Shown: piece by piece, positions 1-8,983 of the stretch
How the letters are laid out: every line of letters starts with the position of its first letter
Position numbering within the stretch: position 1 is the stretch's first letter
From: Nakamurella aerolata
Lineage (GTDB): Bacteria > Actinomycetota > Actinomycetes > Mycobacteriales > Nakamurellaceae
Assembly (NCBI RefSeq): GCF_013002705.1
Contig: NZ_JABEND010000002.1
Span: 124,001 to 188,000, forward strand
DNA length: 64,000 nt
Reading direction: 5' to 3'
Program-made: the position numbers and the translations under genes
The notes under the pieces: generated by a model
What the model was told of the DNA's origin: nothing
The model's database searches: none
The model's input: the letters and a program-made list of their open reading frames with translations, nothing else

Positions 1-838
1 CGGCACCAACAGCTACCTGATCGCGGCGGACGCGTCCGGCCCGTCGGTGCTGGTCGATCCCGGGCCGGACGACGACGAGCACCTGCGCGCGCTGGCCCAG
101 CGCGACCTTGCGCTGGTGCTGATCACGCATCGGCATGCCGACCACACCGCCGGTTCCGCCCGGCTGCACGAGTGGACGTCGGTGCCGGTGCGCGCGGTCG
201 ACCCTGACCACTGCCACGGCGCGGCGCCGCTGACGTCGGGGATGCTGGACGTCGCCGAAACCGCAGGGGTGCGCCTTGAGGTGGTCGCCAGCCCCGGTCA
301 CACCGACGACTCGGTGAGCTTGTTGGTGCCGGATTTCGAGCACGACTTCGGGCAAAACTTCGGGCAAGGCATCGGGCAAGGCATCGGGCAAGACTTCGAG
401 CAAGACTTCGAGCAAGACACAGCCCCGACCACCGGCGCGATGCTCACCGGCGACACCATTCTCGGCCGCGGCACCACCGTGATCGCCCACCCCGACGGGA
501 ACCTCGCCGACTACTTCGGCACGCTGGACAGATTGGAAAGCTACGGAAACGTCGCGGTACTGCCCGCCCATGGCGATCGCCGCAGCGATCTGGCTGCGGT
601 GTGCAGGCAGTACCGCGAACACCGCAAGCAACGCCTGGCCCAGGTGGCCGCGGTGTGCGACCAACTCGGCGATCTCTCCAGCCTTGACGATCCGCGGGCC
701 AGAACGGCGGTGATCGATACCGTGGTCGACGCGGTGTACACCGACATTGCCGACGGGGTACGGGCCGCTGCGGCGAAAAGCGTTGCCGCGCAACTGGACT
801 ACCTGGCCGAACACGGCTGCCTCAGTGCTCGTGACTGA
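1..838 (+). CDS. MBL-fold metallo-hydrolase, 5' truncated by window edge
   Basis: The reading frame is open from base 2, beginning GTNSYLIA, the usual first strand of glyoxalase II-like metallo-beta-lactamase-fold proteins, so the true start lies upstream. The zinc ligand motif THRHADHTAG is present, followed by SPGHTDDS (third His region), TGDTILGRGTT and a C-terminal PAHGD His. It is probably a cytosolic hydrolase of the Rv3677c type; the substrate is unknown. A 24-residue insertion of four-residue repeats (FGQ/IGQ/FEQ type) sits between the SPGHT and TGD motifs. The next gene overlaps its 3' end. The family call is secure; the function is not. Confidence 0.85.
   Translation, partial: GTNSYLIAADASGPSVLVDPGPDDDEHLRALAQRDLALVLITHRHADHTAGSARLHEWTSVPVRAVDPDHCHGAAPLTSGMLDVAETAGVRLEVVASPGHTDDSVSLLVPDFEHDFGQNFGQGIGQGIGQDFEQDFEQDTAPTTGAMLTGDTILGRGTTVIAHPDGNLADYFGTLDRLESYGNVAVLPAHGDRRSDLAAVCRQYREHRKQRLAQVAAVCDQLGDLSSLDDPRARTAVIDTVVDAVYTDIADGVRAAAAKSVAAQLDYLAEHGCLSARD
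344..415 (+). repeat. Six in-frame 12-bp tandem repeats inside the MBL-fold gene
   Basis: Six 12-bp units of the type gacttcgggcaa follow each other exactly in frame, with variants aacttcgggcaa, ggcatcgggcaa and gacttcgagcaa. They encode DFGQ, NFGQ, GIGQ, GIGQ, DFEQ, DFEQ. Because the unit is a multiple of three, slippage would change loop length without breaking the frame. Confidence 0.9.
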
Positions 839-1691
839 CTCGGCGAAAGGTTCGAGCGCACTCCCGGCAGCGCTGCGCCGGGCGTTCGAGCTGCTGCGCT
901 GCCCACACTGCGGCGCCGCCCTGGTGACGGGCACCCACCGCACCGTGAGTTGCGCGGGGCCGCGGCCGCACCCCTTCGATCTCAGCCGGTACGGCTACCT
1001 CACCCTGTTCGACGCCAAGGCCAACCGCAGCACCGCCGACTCCGCGAACATGGTGGCCCACCGGGTCGCCTTCCTGGACGCCGGTCACTACGGGCCGATC
1101 ATGGCGGCGGTGGCTGCGGCGATTCCCGGGGCCGGAGTGGCCGTCGACGTCGGCGGAGGCACCGGCCACTATCTGCGCGCGGTGGCCCCGGAGGTCGGCC
1201 TGGTGCTGGACAACTCCGATCATGCACTGCGGCAGGTGGTTCGCGGCTCGCCGCCGCATGCCGCCGTCCGGGCCGACGTCTGGCGCCGGCTCCCGGTGGC
1301 CGACGCCGCCGCCGACGCGGCGACCGTCATCTTCGCCCCGCGGGCGCCCGCCGAGCTGGCGCGCATCCTGCGGCCGGGCGGAACGCTGGTCACCGTCACC
1401 CCGGAACCGGACCACCTTGCCGAACTTCGCGAGCCGCTCGGCCTGCTCGCCGTCGACGCCGGCAAGGCGCAGCGGCTGGCCGACGACGCCGCCGGTGCGT
1501 TCACGCCCCGGGACGCCACCCGTGTCAGGTTTCCGATGACGTTGTCGCACAACGATATCGAGCACCTGGTCGGCATGGGCCCGACCGCGCGGCACCGCAG
1601 CGCCGAGCAGCTCGCCGCCGCCATTGCCACCCTCGCAGACCCGGTGACGGTGACCGCCGACGTCACCGTCGGCAGCTGGCAGCGGGCCTGA
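825..1691 (+). CDS. RlmA-like 23S rRNA (guanine-N1)-methyltransferase family protein
   Basis: The N-terminal zinc finger of the RlmA/TlrB family is visible: CPHCG near residue 27, then a Cys about 16 residues on and HPFDLSRYGYLTLF. A class I SAM-binding motif follows (VAVDVGGGTGHYL), then a catalytic domain with FAPRAPAELARILRPGG. The family methylates G745 or G748 of 23S rRNA; some members give macrolide resistance, but which base is modified here cannot be told. GTG 825 and GTG 831 are both possible starts; both overlap the end of the upstream hydrolase, so the two genes are probably cotranscribed. No clear Shine-Dalgarno sequence is seen. Confidence 0.75.
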   Translation: MLVTDSAKGSSALPAALRRAFELLRCPHCGAALVTGTHRTVSCAGPRPHPFDLSRYGYLTLFDAKANRSTADSANMVAHRVAFLDAGHYGPIMAAVAAAIPGAGVAVDVGGGTGHYLRAVAPEVGLVLDNSDHALRQVVRGSPPHAAVRADVWRRLPVADAAADAATVIFAPRAPAELARILRPGGTLVTVTPEPDHLAELREPLGLLAVDAGKAQRLADDAAGAFTPRDATRVRFPMTLSHNDIEHLVGMGPTARHRSAEQLAAAIATLADPVTVTADVTVGSWQRA

Positions 1692-1717
1692 CCGTCGCGC
1701 CGATTCCCGGCACAAAA

Positions 1718-1745
1718 GCAGCCGCGGGATCGGGGTGGCGGCTGC
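1718..1745 (+). terminator. Inverted repeat after the rRNA methyltransferase gene
   Basis: Perfect 8-bp arms GCAGCCGC and GCGGCTGC enclose a 12-nt loop, 27 nt after the stop codon. There is no U-tract, which is common for actinobacterial terminators. It lies just upstream of the G6PD start. Confidence 0.45.
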
Positions 1746-1777
1746 GGTCCGCCGAGCCACCTGGCACCCTGTTCACC

Positions 1778-3442
1778 ATGGCACAGAGCAGCTCCCGCAG
1801 GACCGGCGCCAAGAAGCCGGCGGCCAAGGGGACGTCCGCCGCGAAGCCGGTCGCCAAGAGGGCGTCCGCCAACAAGACGTCCACCAGAAAGACGTCCACC
1901 AGCAAGACGTCCAGCAAGACGTCAACGGCAAAGGTGTCTGCCCAACGGGCCACGTCCGGGTCCACTCGCCCGGTCCGCTCCGCAACGTCGGCCCGGCCGG
2001 CCCGCTCGGCCCGTTCAACCCGCTCGGCTGGCAAGGGCCGCGGCCGCACGCCGCAGCGGCAGACCCTGCTGATCCTCGGCGCCAGCGGCGACCTGACCGG
2101 GCGGCTGTTGCTCCCAGGTCTCGGCAGCTTGTTGGCCAGCGACCACGGCACGCCGCTCAAGCTCATCGGATCCGGCATGGAGGACTGGTCGGCGAGCAAG
2201 TGGGACAGCCGGGTACGCAAGGCGTTTGCCGACTACAGCGGCCCGCTGGTGCGCGCCGCCGCAGCCGACACCGAGTACGTCCAAGCCGACGTGACCGATG
2301 CCGAACAACTGGCCGCGCTGCTGGCCAAATCCGAAGGCAGCACGGCGATCTACTTCGCGCTGCCGCCGGCCGTCACCGCCAAGGTGTGCCAGACCCTGGC
2401 GACCATGGAGCTGCCTGCCGGGCTGCGGCTGGTGCTGGAAAAGCCGTTCGGCACCGACGTTTCGTCCGCCGAGAAGCTCAACGCGCTGCTGCAGAAGGTG
2501 GTGCCGGAGGAGCAGATCTTCCGGGTCGACCACTTCCTCGGCAAGTCGACCGTGCTGAACATTCTCGGCCTGCGCTTCGCCAACCGACTGCTGGAACCGG
2601 TGCTGAATGCCGAGCACGTCGAGAAGATCGAGATCATCATCGACGAGGCACTCGGCCTTGAGGGCAGGGCCGGCTACTACGACGGCGCCGGTGCGCTGGT
2701 GGACATGATCCAGTCGCACCTGCTGCAGGTGATGTCGGTGCTGATGATGGACGCGCCGCCGACCCTGACGGCACCGGATCTGCGCGACCGCAAGTCGGAA
2801 GTGTTGCGCGCCACCAAGATCTGGAACGACGATCCGGTCGGCTCCTCGCACCGGGCCAGGTACACCGCGGGCAGCGTCGGCCGCCGCACGTTCCCGGCCT
2901 ACGCCCAGTCGCCCGGCGTCGATCCGTCCCGCAAGACCGAGACGCTGGCCGAGATCACCGTCGAGGTGGACACCTGGCGCTGGGCCGGCGTGCCGGTGAC
3001 GCTGCGCAGCGGCAAGGCCCTCGGCACCGGCAACAAACAAATCATCGTCACCTTCAAACCGCCGCCGCGGGTGCCGGACGGCTTCACCGGAACCTGGATC
3101 CCTGAAAGGCTTTTCATCGGGATCGACCCGGCCTTCATGACGTTGAACCTGAACGTCAACGGGCCGGGCAACTACCTGGAGATCGACCCTGCGGTGATGA
3201 CGGCCGACTTCGGCCCTGGTCAACTGTCGCCCTACGGCGAGGTGATCTCCAGCGTGCTGTCCGGCGACACCAGCCTTGCGGTGCGCGGCGACGCCGCCGT
3301 CGACTGCTGGCGGGTGGTGCAGCCGGTGCTGAACGCCTGGAAGGCCGACAAGGTGCCGCTGGACACCTACCCGGCCGGCAGCGCGGGGCCCAAGAGCTGG
3401 CCGACGGTCGGCGCCAAGCCGATCAGCGAGCCGCTGTCGTAG
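1778..3442 (+). CDS. zwf: Glucose-6-phosphate 1-dehydrogenase with lysine-rich N-terminal tail
   Basis: Oxidises glucose-6-phosphate to 6-phosphogluconolactone with NAD(P)+, the first step of the oxidative pentose phosphate pathway. Visible motifs are the nucleotide-binding GASGDLTGRLLLPGL, EKPFGTD, the substrate site RVDHFLGKS (usual RIDHYLGKE), RFANRLLEPVLN, GYYDGAGALVDM and SHLLQ with the catalytic His. The enzyme domain starts near residue 92. Before it lies a Lys/Ala/Ser/Thr tail rich in KTS and AAKP repeats, resembling histone H1 or HU-tail sequences. ATG 1778 is the only ATG before the domain; an internal GTG in the tail could give a shorter form. The dehydrogenase call is secure; the role of the tail is unknown. 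Confidence 0.88.
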   Translation: MAQSSSRRTGAKKPAAKGTSAAKPVAKRASANKTSTRKTSTSKTSSKTSTAKVSAQRATSGSTRPVRSATSARPARSARSTRSAGKGRGRTPQRQTLLILGASGDLTGRLLLPGLGSLLASDHGTPLKLIGSGMEDWSASKWDSRVRKAFADYSGPLVRAAAADTEYVQADVTDAEQLAALLAKSEGSTAIYFALPPAVTAKVCQTLATMELPAGLRLVLEKPFGTDVSSAEKLNALLQKVVPEEQIFRVDHFLGKSTVLNILGLRFANRLLEPVLNAEHVEKIEIIIDEALGLEGRAGYYDGAGALVDMIQSHLLQVMSVLMMDAPPTLTAPDLRDRKSEVLRATKIWNDDPVGSSHRARYTAGSVGRRTFPAYAQSPGVDPSRKTETLAEITVEVDTWRWAGVPVTLRSGKALGTGNKQIIVTFKPPPRVPDGFTGTWIPERLFIGIDPAFMTLNLNVNGPGNYLEIDPAVMTADFGPGQLSPYGEVISSVLSGDTSLAVRGDAAVDCWRVVQPVLNAWKADKVPLDTYPAGSAGPKSWPTVGAKPISEPLS

Positions 3443-3487
3443 TCAGCAAGCGCCTGTCGTCATCGGCGAGCCTGTCAGCATCGGCGG

Positions 3488-3515
3488 CGGGCACGCAGTC
3501 CCGGGTCAGTGCCCG
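3488..3515. terminator. Inverted repeat between convergent G6PD and amidohydrolase genes
   Basis: Arms CGGGCAC and GTGCCCG (7 bp, 14-nt loop) lie between the two convergent genes and overlap the stop codon of the minus-strand gene. It could end transcripts from both sides. Weak, with no T-tract. Confidence 0.35.
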
Positions 3516-4759
3516 GTGCGGTACCGGCGGCCGACCAGCGCCAGTCCGTCGGCCACCACCCGGCCGCGGTGCAGCACGGTGCGGTCGCCGGAGCGGTCCA
3601 TCACCGCGGCCGTCACCGAATCGCCGTCAATCACCAACAGCTCGGCAGGGTCGCCAACGGCCAGGCCGGGCCGGTCGTGCACACCGCCCAGCCGCGGCGC
3701 CTGCGGGTCGAGCACGCTGCGGCCACCGATGGACGCCACCGCCAACGCATAGTCGATCAATGCGTCGGCTCGGTAGTTCTGGGTGAACGCCAGCTGCCAG
3801 GTGCGGTCCAGCAGATCGGCATCGCCGTAGGGCGACCAGTAGTCGCGCATGCCGTCCTGGCCAAGCCCGACCCTGACACCGGCGTCGGTCAGTCGCCGCA
3901 GCGGCAGCGTCCCGGTACCGGCCGGCGCCACGGTCGCGACGGCAATGTCGTTGTCGGTCAACAGCTCCACCAGCCGGCCGACGGTGGCGTCATCGTTGCT
4001 CGCGCCCAGCGCGAAGGCGTGCGAGATGGTGACCTGACCTGCCATGCCGAGCGACTTGGTGCGCTCGGCGATCAACTCCATCGAGAACGCACCGAGGGTG
4101 CCGCGCTCGTGCAGGTGGATGTCGACAGGTACCTGATGGCGCTGGGCGAGGGAGAACACCACGTCGAGCTGGCCGGCCGGGTCGCGATCCAGCCCGCACG
4201 GGTCGATCCCGCCGATGATCCCGGCACCGGCCTGCAGCGCCGCGGCCAGCAGATCGGCGACGCCGGGGTCGGTGATCACCCCGGCCTGCGGGAACGCGAT
4301 CACCGTGACCTCGGCCCGTCCGGCGAACTGCTGCGCCGCCGCCAGCACCCCCTCCAGCCGCTCCAGCCGGCAGTCGGTGTCGACCTGAGCGTACGAACGG
4401 AACCGGGTACAGCCCCGCGCCAACGCCAGCCCGATCGCGGTGGCCGCCCGCTCGGCGACCGGAGGGTCCTCGCGCCAGTGCGCCCTGTCGTTACCGATCA
4501 GCTGCGCAAGGGTGGCCGGCGCGTCTGCGGTGCCGGCGGTGTGCTCGCGGAAGGGCAGGCCGAGCCGGTTCGAATCCAGATGGACATGCGCGTCCACCAA
4601 CGCCGGCACCAGCAGCCGGCCGGCGCCGTCGACCGTGTCCACCTGCGACCGCTGCCCGCCGGCGCCGGCAGCGTGCGGGCGGATCTCGGCGATCACCCCG
4701 TCGCGGAGCAACACGTCGGCGGCCGGACCACCCCACGGCCGGACCTCGCGCAGCAGCAT
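3506..4759 (-). CDS. Amidohydrolase-superfamily protein, cytosine-deaminase-like
   Basis: A 417-residue metal-dependent hydrolase with an N-terminal composite beta domain, the metal motif HVHLD near residue 60, HLHERG (second metal His region), SHAFALG and LGQDGMRDYWSPYGD with the catalytic Asp. The layout and the C-terminal GDPAELLVID strand match the CodA/N-isopropylammelide type of deaminases acting on cyclic amidines, but the substrate cannot be fixed from sequence. It lies downstream of crp on the same strand with a 19-bp gap, so it may share the crp transcript. Confidence 0.75.
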   Translation of the reverse strand: MLLREVRPWGGPAADVLLRDGVIAEIRPHAAGAGGQRSQVDTVDGAGRLLVPALVDAHVHLDSNRLGLPFREHTAGTADAPATLAQLIGNDRAHWREDPPVAERAATAIGLALARGCTRFRSYAQVDTDCRLERLEGVLAAAQQFAGRAEVTVIAFPQAGVITDPGVADLLAAALQAGAGIIGGIDPCGLDRDPAGQLDVVFSLAQRHQVPVDIHLHERGTLGAFSMELIAERTKSLGMAGQVTISHAFALGASNDDATVGRLVELLTDNDIAVATVAPAGTGTLPLRRLTDAGVRVGLGQDGMRDYWSPYGDADLLDRTWQLAFTQNYRADALIDYALAVASIGGRSVLDPQAPRLGGVHDRPGLAVGDPAELLVIDGDSVTAAVMDRSGDRTVLHRGRVVADGLALVGRRYRTGH

Positions 4760-4778
4760 CTCGGCGGGGCCCGCCGGC

Positions 4779-5453
4779 TCAGCGGGCGCGGCGGGACAGC
4801 CGCTCCGGGTCGAGGATGACCACCGACTTGCCCTCGAGGCGCAGCCAGCCGCGATGGCCGAAATCGGCCAGCGCCTTGTTCACCGTCTCGCGGGACGCGC
4901 CGACCAGCTGGGCCAGCTCCTCCTGGGTGAGATCGTGGGTGACCCGCAGCTGCCCCGACTCCTGCTGACCGAACTGCCTGGCCAACTGCAGCAGCGCCTT
5001 CGCGACCCGGCCGGGCACGTCGGTGAAGATCAGATCGGCAAGGTTGTTGTTGGTCCGGCGCAGCCGGCGGGCCAGCACCCGCAGCAACTGCTCGGCGATC
5101 TCGGGGCGCTGCCCGATCCAGCCGCGCATGTTGGCCCGGTCCATGGTGGCCAGCCGGACGTCGGTGACGGCCGTCGCGCTGGACGTGCGCGGGCCGGGGT
5201 CGAAGACGCTGAGCTCACCGAACATGTCGGACGGCCCCATCACCGCCAGCAGGTTCTCCCTGCCGTCGGGGGAGTGCCGGCCCAGCTTCACCTTGCCGGC
5301 CAGAATGATGTAGAGCCGATCGCCCAGCTCACCCTCGGAGAAGATGGAGCTGCCCCGCGGGTAATCCACCGTCTCCAACTGGTCGCCGAGCTCGTTCGCC
5401 GCCTCGGGGTCGACACCTTGGAAGATGCCTGCCTTCGCGAGGTTCTCTTCCAC
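4779..5453 (-). CDS. crp: Crp/GlxR-type cAMP-responsive transcription regulator
   Basis: A 224-residue protein, the same length as mycobacterial Crp (Rv3676). The cAMP-binding cup includes [15 protein letters not shown] and [18 protein letters not shown] (phosphate-binding cassette); [15 protein letters not shown] forms the dimer helix; the helix-turn-helix is [21 protein letters not shown] chose GTG 5453 because cgggagaatctg puts a GGGAGA Shine-Dalgarno just before it and the product begins exactly where the family does; an upstream ATG would add 43 poorly conserved residues. It is a global regulator of carbon and redox genes in related bacteria. It sits between the amidohydrolase and a small membrane protein gene, in the order known from mycobacteria. 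Confidence 0.95.
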   Translation of the reverse strand: MEENLAKAGIFQGVDPEAANELGDQLETVDYPRGSSIFSEGELGDRLYIILAGKVKLGRHSPDGRENLLAVMGPSDMFGELSVFDPGPRTSSATAVTDVRLATMDRANMRGWIGQRPEIAEQLLRVLARRLRRTNNNLADLIFTDVPGRVAKALLQLARQFGQQESGQLRVTHDLTQEELAQLVGASRETVNKALADFGHRGWLRLEGKSVVILDPERLSRRAR

Positions 5454-5653
5454 CAGATTCTCCCGTCGTTCCCGTCGAACTTGTCGCGTTCGGTAGCGCC
5501 GGCCGGTGCGAAGCGGCCCGCCTGCGGCACAGAACTCGCCCACCGCACCCGCGGCGCGGGCGACCAGTGGGTTGTTCGTCACAATTATTGGTCAGCACAG
5601 TCTAGGCATCGGCCCCCACGCCCGGCAGACCGGCGTGCCGAGGAAGGACCCTG

Positions 5654-5881
5654 TCACCGACCAGCGCGGCGACGGCGCCGAAAACGCGGCAGGGCGCGCG
5701 ACCAGCCCTCGCGGATAAAGGTGTTCACCTCGTCAGGGCGGGCGCTGTCCAGGAACTGCTCGACCTCCTCCTCGCTGACCGATGCGCGGTGCAGCCGGCT
5801 CTCCACCCGCTCCATGAGCAGCGCGAAGATCAGCAGCAGGACCGGGATGAGCAGCACGAGGAACTCCATAGCGCTGCTCAT
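5654..5881 (-). CDS. Small single-pass membrane protein between crp and nth
   Basis: About 75 residues: one N-terminal transmembrane helix ([21 protein letters not shown]), then a short acidic segment [19 protein letters not shown] and a basic tail [11 protein letters not shown] recognise no functional domain. A membrane protein gene also occupies the crp-nth gap in mycobacteria (Rv3675), though I cannot confirm homology. ATG 5881 is used; ATG 5869 four codons later is an alternative. The gene is divergent from nth and upstream of crp. Confidence 0.65.
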   Translation of the reverse strand: MSSAMEFLVLLIPVLLLIFALLMERVESRLHRASVSEEEVEQFLDSARPDEVNTFIREGWSRALPRFRRRRRAGR

Positions 5882-5971
5882 TGTGGCCCATCGGCAGGCC
5901 CGCGCGAGCCAGGCTCGCAGCGCACAGCCCTTTCCGGCGGGCTTGTCAGCAAGCTGTGGCAACCTGACTGC

Positions 5972-6805
5972 ATGTCCGACCGCCCTGCCCCACAGCGGAC
6001 CAGCCGGCCGCGCACCCGCAAGCCGGCGAGCGTGCCCGCCAGCCCGCTGGCCCGCACCCGCAGGGCCCGCAAGATCGCCGGGCTGCTGGCCGAGGAGTTC
6101 CCGCAGGCGCCGGCCGAACTCGACTTCACCACGCCGCTGGAACTCGCGGTGGCCACCGTGCTGTCGGCGCAGAGCACAGACGCCAGGGTCAACCTCGTCA
6201 CCCCCGCGGTGTTCGCGAAGTACCCCGACGCCGCCGCGTACGCCGCCGCCGACCGTGCCGAACTCGAAGAGCTGATCAAGTCAACCGGCTTCTTCCGCAA
6301 CAAGGCCAACTCCCTGATCGGCCTCGGCCAGGCGCTTGTCGAGCGCTTCGACGGGGTGCTCCCGGACACCCTTGACGAGCTGGTGACGCTTCCCGGCTTC
6401 GGCCGCAAGACGGCAAACGTGGTGCTGGGCAACGCTTTCGGCAAACCCGGCATCACTGTCGACACCCACCTCGGCAGGCTGCTGCGGCGCTGGGGGTTGA
6501 CCGACGCCACCGACCCGGTCAAGGCCGAACGCGACCTGGCGGGCCAGCTGCCCGCCGCCATGTGGACCGAGTTCTCCAACCGCGCGATCTACCACGGCCG
6601 CCGGATCTGCCACGCCAAGAAGCCGGCCTGCGGTGCCTGCCTGCTGGCCCCGCTGTGCCCGTCCTACGGCACCGGCCCGACGGAGCCGACGGTCGCCGCC
6701 GCGCTGATCACTGGACCGGAACGCGACCACCTGCTGGCACTGGTGGGCCTTGACGCCGAGGGGCTGCCGGTCGGCACCGGAGCCGGCGCCGGGGCCGTCA
6801 CGTGA
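5972..6805 (+). CDS. nth: Endonuclease III (base-excision DNA glycosylase/AP lyase)
   Basis: Removes oxidised pyrimidines and cleaves AP sites. The helix-hairpin-helix with catalytic lysine reads [14 protein letters not shown], the catalytic Asp is in [13 protein letters not shown], and the 4Fe-4S cluster ligands C-x6-C-x2-C-x5-C lie in [17 protein letters not shown]. The 40-residue basic N-terminal extension ([22 protein letters not shown]) and the C-terminal tail are longer than in E. coli Nth but normal for actinobacteria. The stop overlaps the GTG of the NUDIX gene (GTGA), so the two are translationally coupled, and MarP follows closely. Confidence 0.95.
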   Translation: MSDRPAPQRTSRPRTRKPASVPASPLARTRRARKIAGLLAEEFPQAPAELDFTTPLELAVATVLSAQSTDARVNLVTPAVFAKYPDAAAYAAADRAELEELIKSTGFFRNKANSLIGLGQALVERFDGVLPDTLDELVTLPGFGRKTANVVLGNAFGKPGITVDTHLGRLLRRWGLTDATDPVKAERDLAGQLPAAMWTEFSNRAIYHGRRICHAKKPACGACLLAPLCPSYGTGPTEPTVAAALITGPERDHLLALVGLDAEGLPVGTGAGAGAVT

Positions 6806-7608
6806 GCCAACCCGATCTGCGGAGCGACGCAGCGGGAACCCGGCTGCCGGGTGCCGCCGCTGCACCCGATTTCGTCCGGCCGCTGCTTGCCGCCGTCGAT
6901 CGTCCGCTGCCTGGCCCGCTGGGCCGACTCACCGGCCGGCAGCCGGTGGCGACCGCGCAGGACGACCCGGACGACTCCGCCGTCTCCGAGCCACCGGCCG
7001 AGTCGGCTGCCGAACAGTCCCGCCCGGCCGCCGTGCTGATCCTGCTGGCGGCCGACCCCGAGCCGCAGGTGCTGCTGACCGCGCGGGCAAGCACGTTGCG
7101 GTCGCACGCCGGCCAGCCCGCGTTCCCCGGCGGCCGTGCCGACCCCGGCGAAACGCCGGTGCAGACCGCGCTGCGCGAGGCCGAGGAAGAGACCGGCCTC
7201 GACCCGGCGCAGGTACAACCGATCGCGCTGCTGCGCCCGCTGCCGCTGAGCTTCTCCGGACATCTGGTGACGCCGGTGCTGGCCGTGCAGCAGCACCCGG
7301 CCGCGGTGCGCGTCGTCGACCCGGCCGAGACGTCCGCGGTGGCCTGGGTGCCGGTCGGCGAGCTGACCGACCCGGCCAACCGCGGCTGGGTCGGCCTGTC
7401 CGGCGGCTATCGCGGCCCCGCCTTCTCCGCCGCCGGGCTTGTGGTGTGGGGTTTCACCGGACTGCTGCTGGACGCCGTGCTGACCATGGCCGGCTGGAAC
7501 GTGCCGTGGTTGCCGGGCCGTGCCCTCACCCTGCCGTCGGCCGACGCCGGTGCCCGTCCGGCCGCCGACGCCGGTGCCCGTCCGGCTGTCCAGACCCAGC
7601 AGAGCTGA
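6802..7608 (+). CDS. NUDIX hydrolase, coenzyme A pyrophosphatase type
   Basis: The NUDIX box G-x5-E-x7-REUxEExGU is intact (GRADPGE ... REAEEETGL), preceded by [20 protein letters not shown], the signature that separates CoA pyrophosphatases from other NUDIX enzymes. It is expected to split CoA or acyl-CoA to phosphopantetheine and 3',5'-ADP with Mg or Mn. It corresponds to Rv3672c, between nth and marP. The N-terminal 70 residues are poorly conserved and the C-terminus ends in a small repeat ([16 protein letters not shown]). Confidence 0.88.
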   Translation: MSQPDLRSDAAGTRLPGAAAAPDFVRPLLAAVDRPLPGPLGRLTGRQPVATAQDDPDDSAVSEPPAESAAEQSRPAAVLILLAADPEPQVLLTARASTLRSHAGQPAFPGGRADPGETPVQTALREAEEETGLDPAQVQPIALLRPLPLSFSGHLVTPVLAVQQHPAAVRVVDPAETSAVAWVPVGELTDPANRGWVGLSGGYRGPAFSAAGLVVWGFTGLLLDAVLTMAGWNVPWLPGRALTLPSADAGARPAADAGARPAVQTQQS

Positions 7609-7610
7609 CC

Positions 7611-8801
7611 GTGACGTTCATCGACGCGATCATCGTCGTGCTGCTGATCTGGGCCGCGGTGACCGGACTGCGGCAAGGGCTGGTGACGGCCGGGCTGGCG
7701 CTGATCGGCGCGGTCGGCGGGGCGATCCTGGCGCTGCGGCTGGCCCCGCTGGTGATGGACCGGCTCGCGGACAGCGGCGCGCGGGTGGCGCTCGGCGTCG
7801 CCTGCGTGATTGTCGGGGTCGGCCTCGGTGAGCTGCTCGGTTCATGGATCGGCCGCAAGATCTCGTCCACCATCACCTGGACGCCCGCGGTGGCGGTGGA
7901 CCGCGGTCTCGGGCTGATCGGGCACACCCTCGCGGTGGTGCTGATCACCTGGCTGGTGGCGATCCCGCTGGCCTCAGCGCCGATGCCGTGGCTGTCGTCC
8001 GCGGTGCGCGGCTCGGCCGTGCTGGAGAAGATCGACGACGCCATGCCCGAAGGGGCACAGAACATTTCCTCGGCGCTGGGCCGGGCGCTGAACGCCTCCG
8101 GCTTCCCCTCGATCCTGTCGCCGCTGGACCGCACCCCCACTCAGGACGTGCCGGCGCCCGACACCGGCGTGGCCGCCGACCCGCAGGTGCAGACCGCGTC
8201 CGACTCGATCGTGAAGGTGCTGGCCTCTGCCCAACAGTGCAACCGCGGCATGGAGGGCACCGGCTGGGTGATCGCCCCCGAGCAGGTGATGACCAACGCC
8301 CACGTGGTGGCCGGCGCCAACACCACCTCGGTGTCGATCGACGGGCAGCAGTACCGCGCCAGCGTGGTGCGGTACGAGCCGGACATCGACGTGGCGGTGC
8401 TTCGGGTTCCCGGGCTCACCGCCCCGGCGCTCACCTTCGACCCGGCGCCCCGGGAATCCGGGACCAGCGCGGTGGTGGCCGGCTATCCGCTCAACGGCCC
8501 GTACACCGTTGTGCCGGCGCGAGTGTCCACCATGTTCGAGCTCCGCGGCCCGAACATCTATCAGGACAGCACCGTGCAGCGCGAGGTGTACACGTTGCGC
8601 GCGGTGGTGAAGCCGGGCAACTCCGGCGGCCCGCTGCTCGCCTCCGACGGCACCGTGATCGGGCTGATCTTCGGCACCGCACCCGACGTCAGCGGTGTCG
8701 GCTACGCGCTCACCGGTGCCGAGATCCAGCGCGAATACACCGCTGGCCTGACCGATACCAGCAGGGCAGATACCGGGGCCTGCCTCCCGGACGCCGCCTG
8801 A
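7611..8801 (+). CDS. marP: MarP-type membrane-anchored periplasmic serine protease
   Basis: A 396-residue protein (397 in M. tuberculosis MarP) required there for acid resistance. Four hydrophobic helices fill the CvpA-like N-terminal half (residues 2-140); a chymotrypsin-fold protease domain follows. The triad is visible: His231 in TNAHVV, Asp260 in DIDVAVL, Ser338 in GNSGGPL. Cys210 and Cys391 match the position of the redox-sensitive disulfide of MarP. GTG 7611 starts 2 nt after the NUDIX stop, so it belongs to the nth-NUDIX-marP operon. Confidence 0.92.
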   Translation: MTFIDAIIVVLLIWAAVTGLRQGLVTAGLALIGAVGGAILALRLAPLVMDRLADSGARVALGVACVIVGVGLGELLGSWIGRKISSTITWTPAVAVDRGLGLIGHTLAVVLITWLVAIPLASAPMPWLSSAVRGSAVLEKIDDAMPEGAQNISSALGRALNASGFPSILSPLDRTPTQDVPAPDTGVAADPQVQTASDSIVKVLASAQQCNRGMEGTGWVIAPEQVMTNAHVVAGANTTSVSIDGQQYRASVVRYEPDIDVAVLRVPGLTAPALTFDPAPRESGTSAVVAGYPLNGPYTVVPARVSTMFELRGPNIYQDSTVQREVYTLRAVVKPGNSGGPLLASDGTVIGLIFGTAPDVSGVGYALTGAEIQREYTAGLTDTSRADTGACLPDAA

Positions 8802-8928
8802 CGTCGGCATCGGTCGGACTCGGCATGGGAAGTCGGTGAGCGTCCGGCGCAACGGGCCGGCGGGCCGCCGCGTCTGAGGTAGCGTCAAGGCAAAGCAACG
8901 ATCCGGTAACGCCAGCTCCGGCAGGATT

Positions 8929-8970
8929 GGCAGTTTCGGCAGTTTCGGCAGTTTCGGCAGTTTCGGCAGT
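8929..8970 (+). repeat. 9-bp tandem repeat in the leader of a small membrane-protein gene
   Basis: The unit ggcagtttc is repeated four times plus a partial fifth (ggcagt), ending one base before the aaggaa Shine-Dalgarno of the next gene. The 9-bp period preserves an open frame (AVS repeats), but the coding start is downstream. A copy-number change would alter leader length. Confidence 0.9.
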
Positions 8971-8983
8971 AAGGAAAAACCTC

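Noticed and set aside
5583-5620. Crp autoregulatory site upstream of crp
   Set aside because: Only one TGTGA half-site is visible on the minus strand; the second half does not match TCACA.
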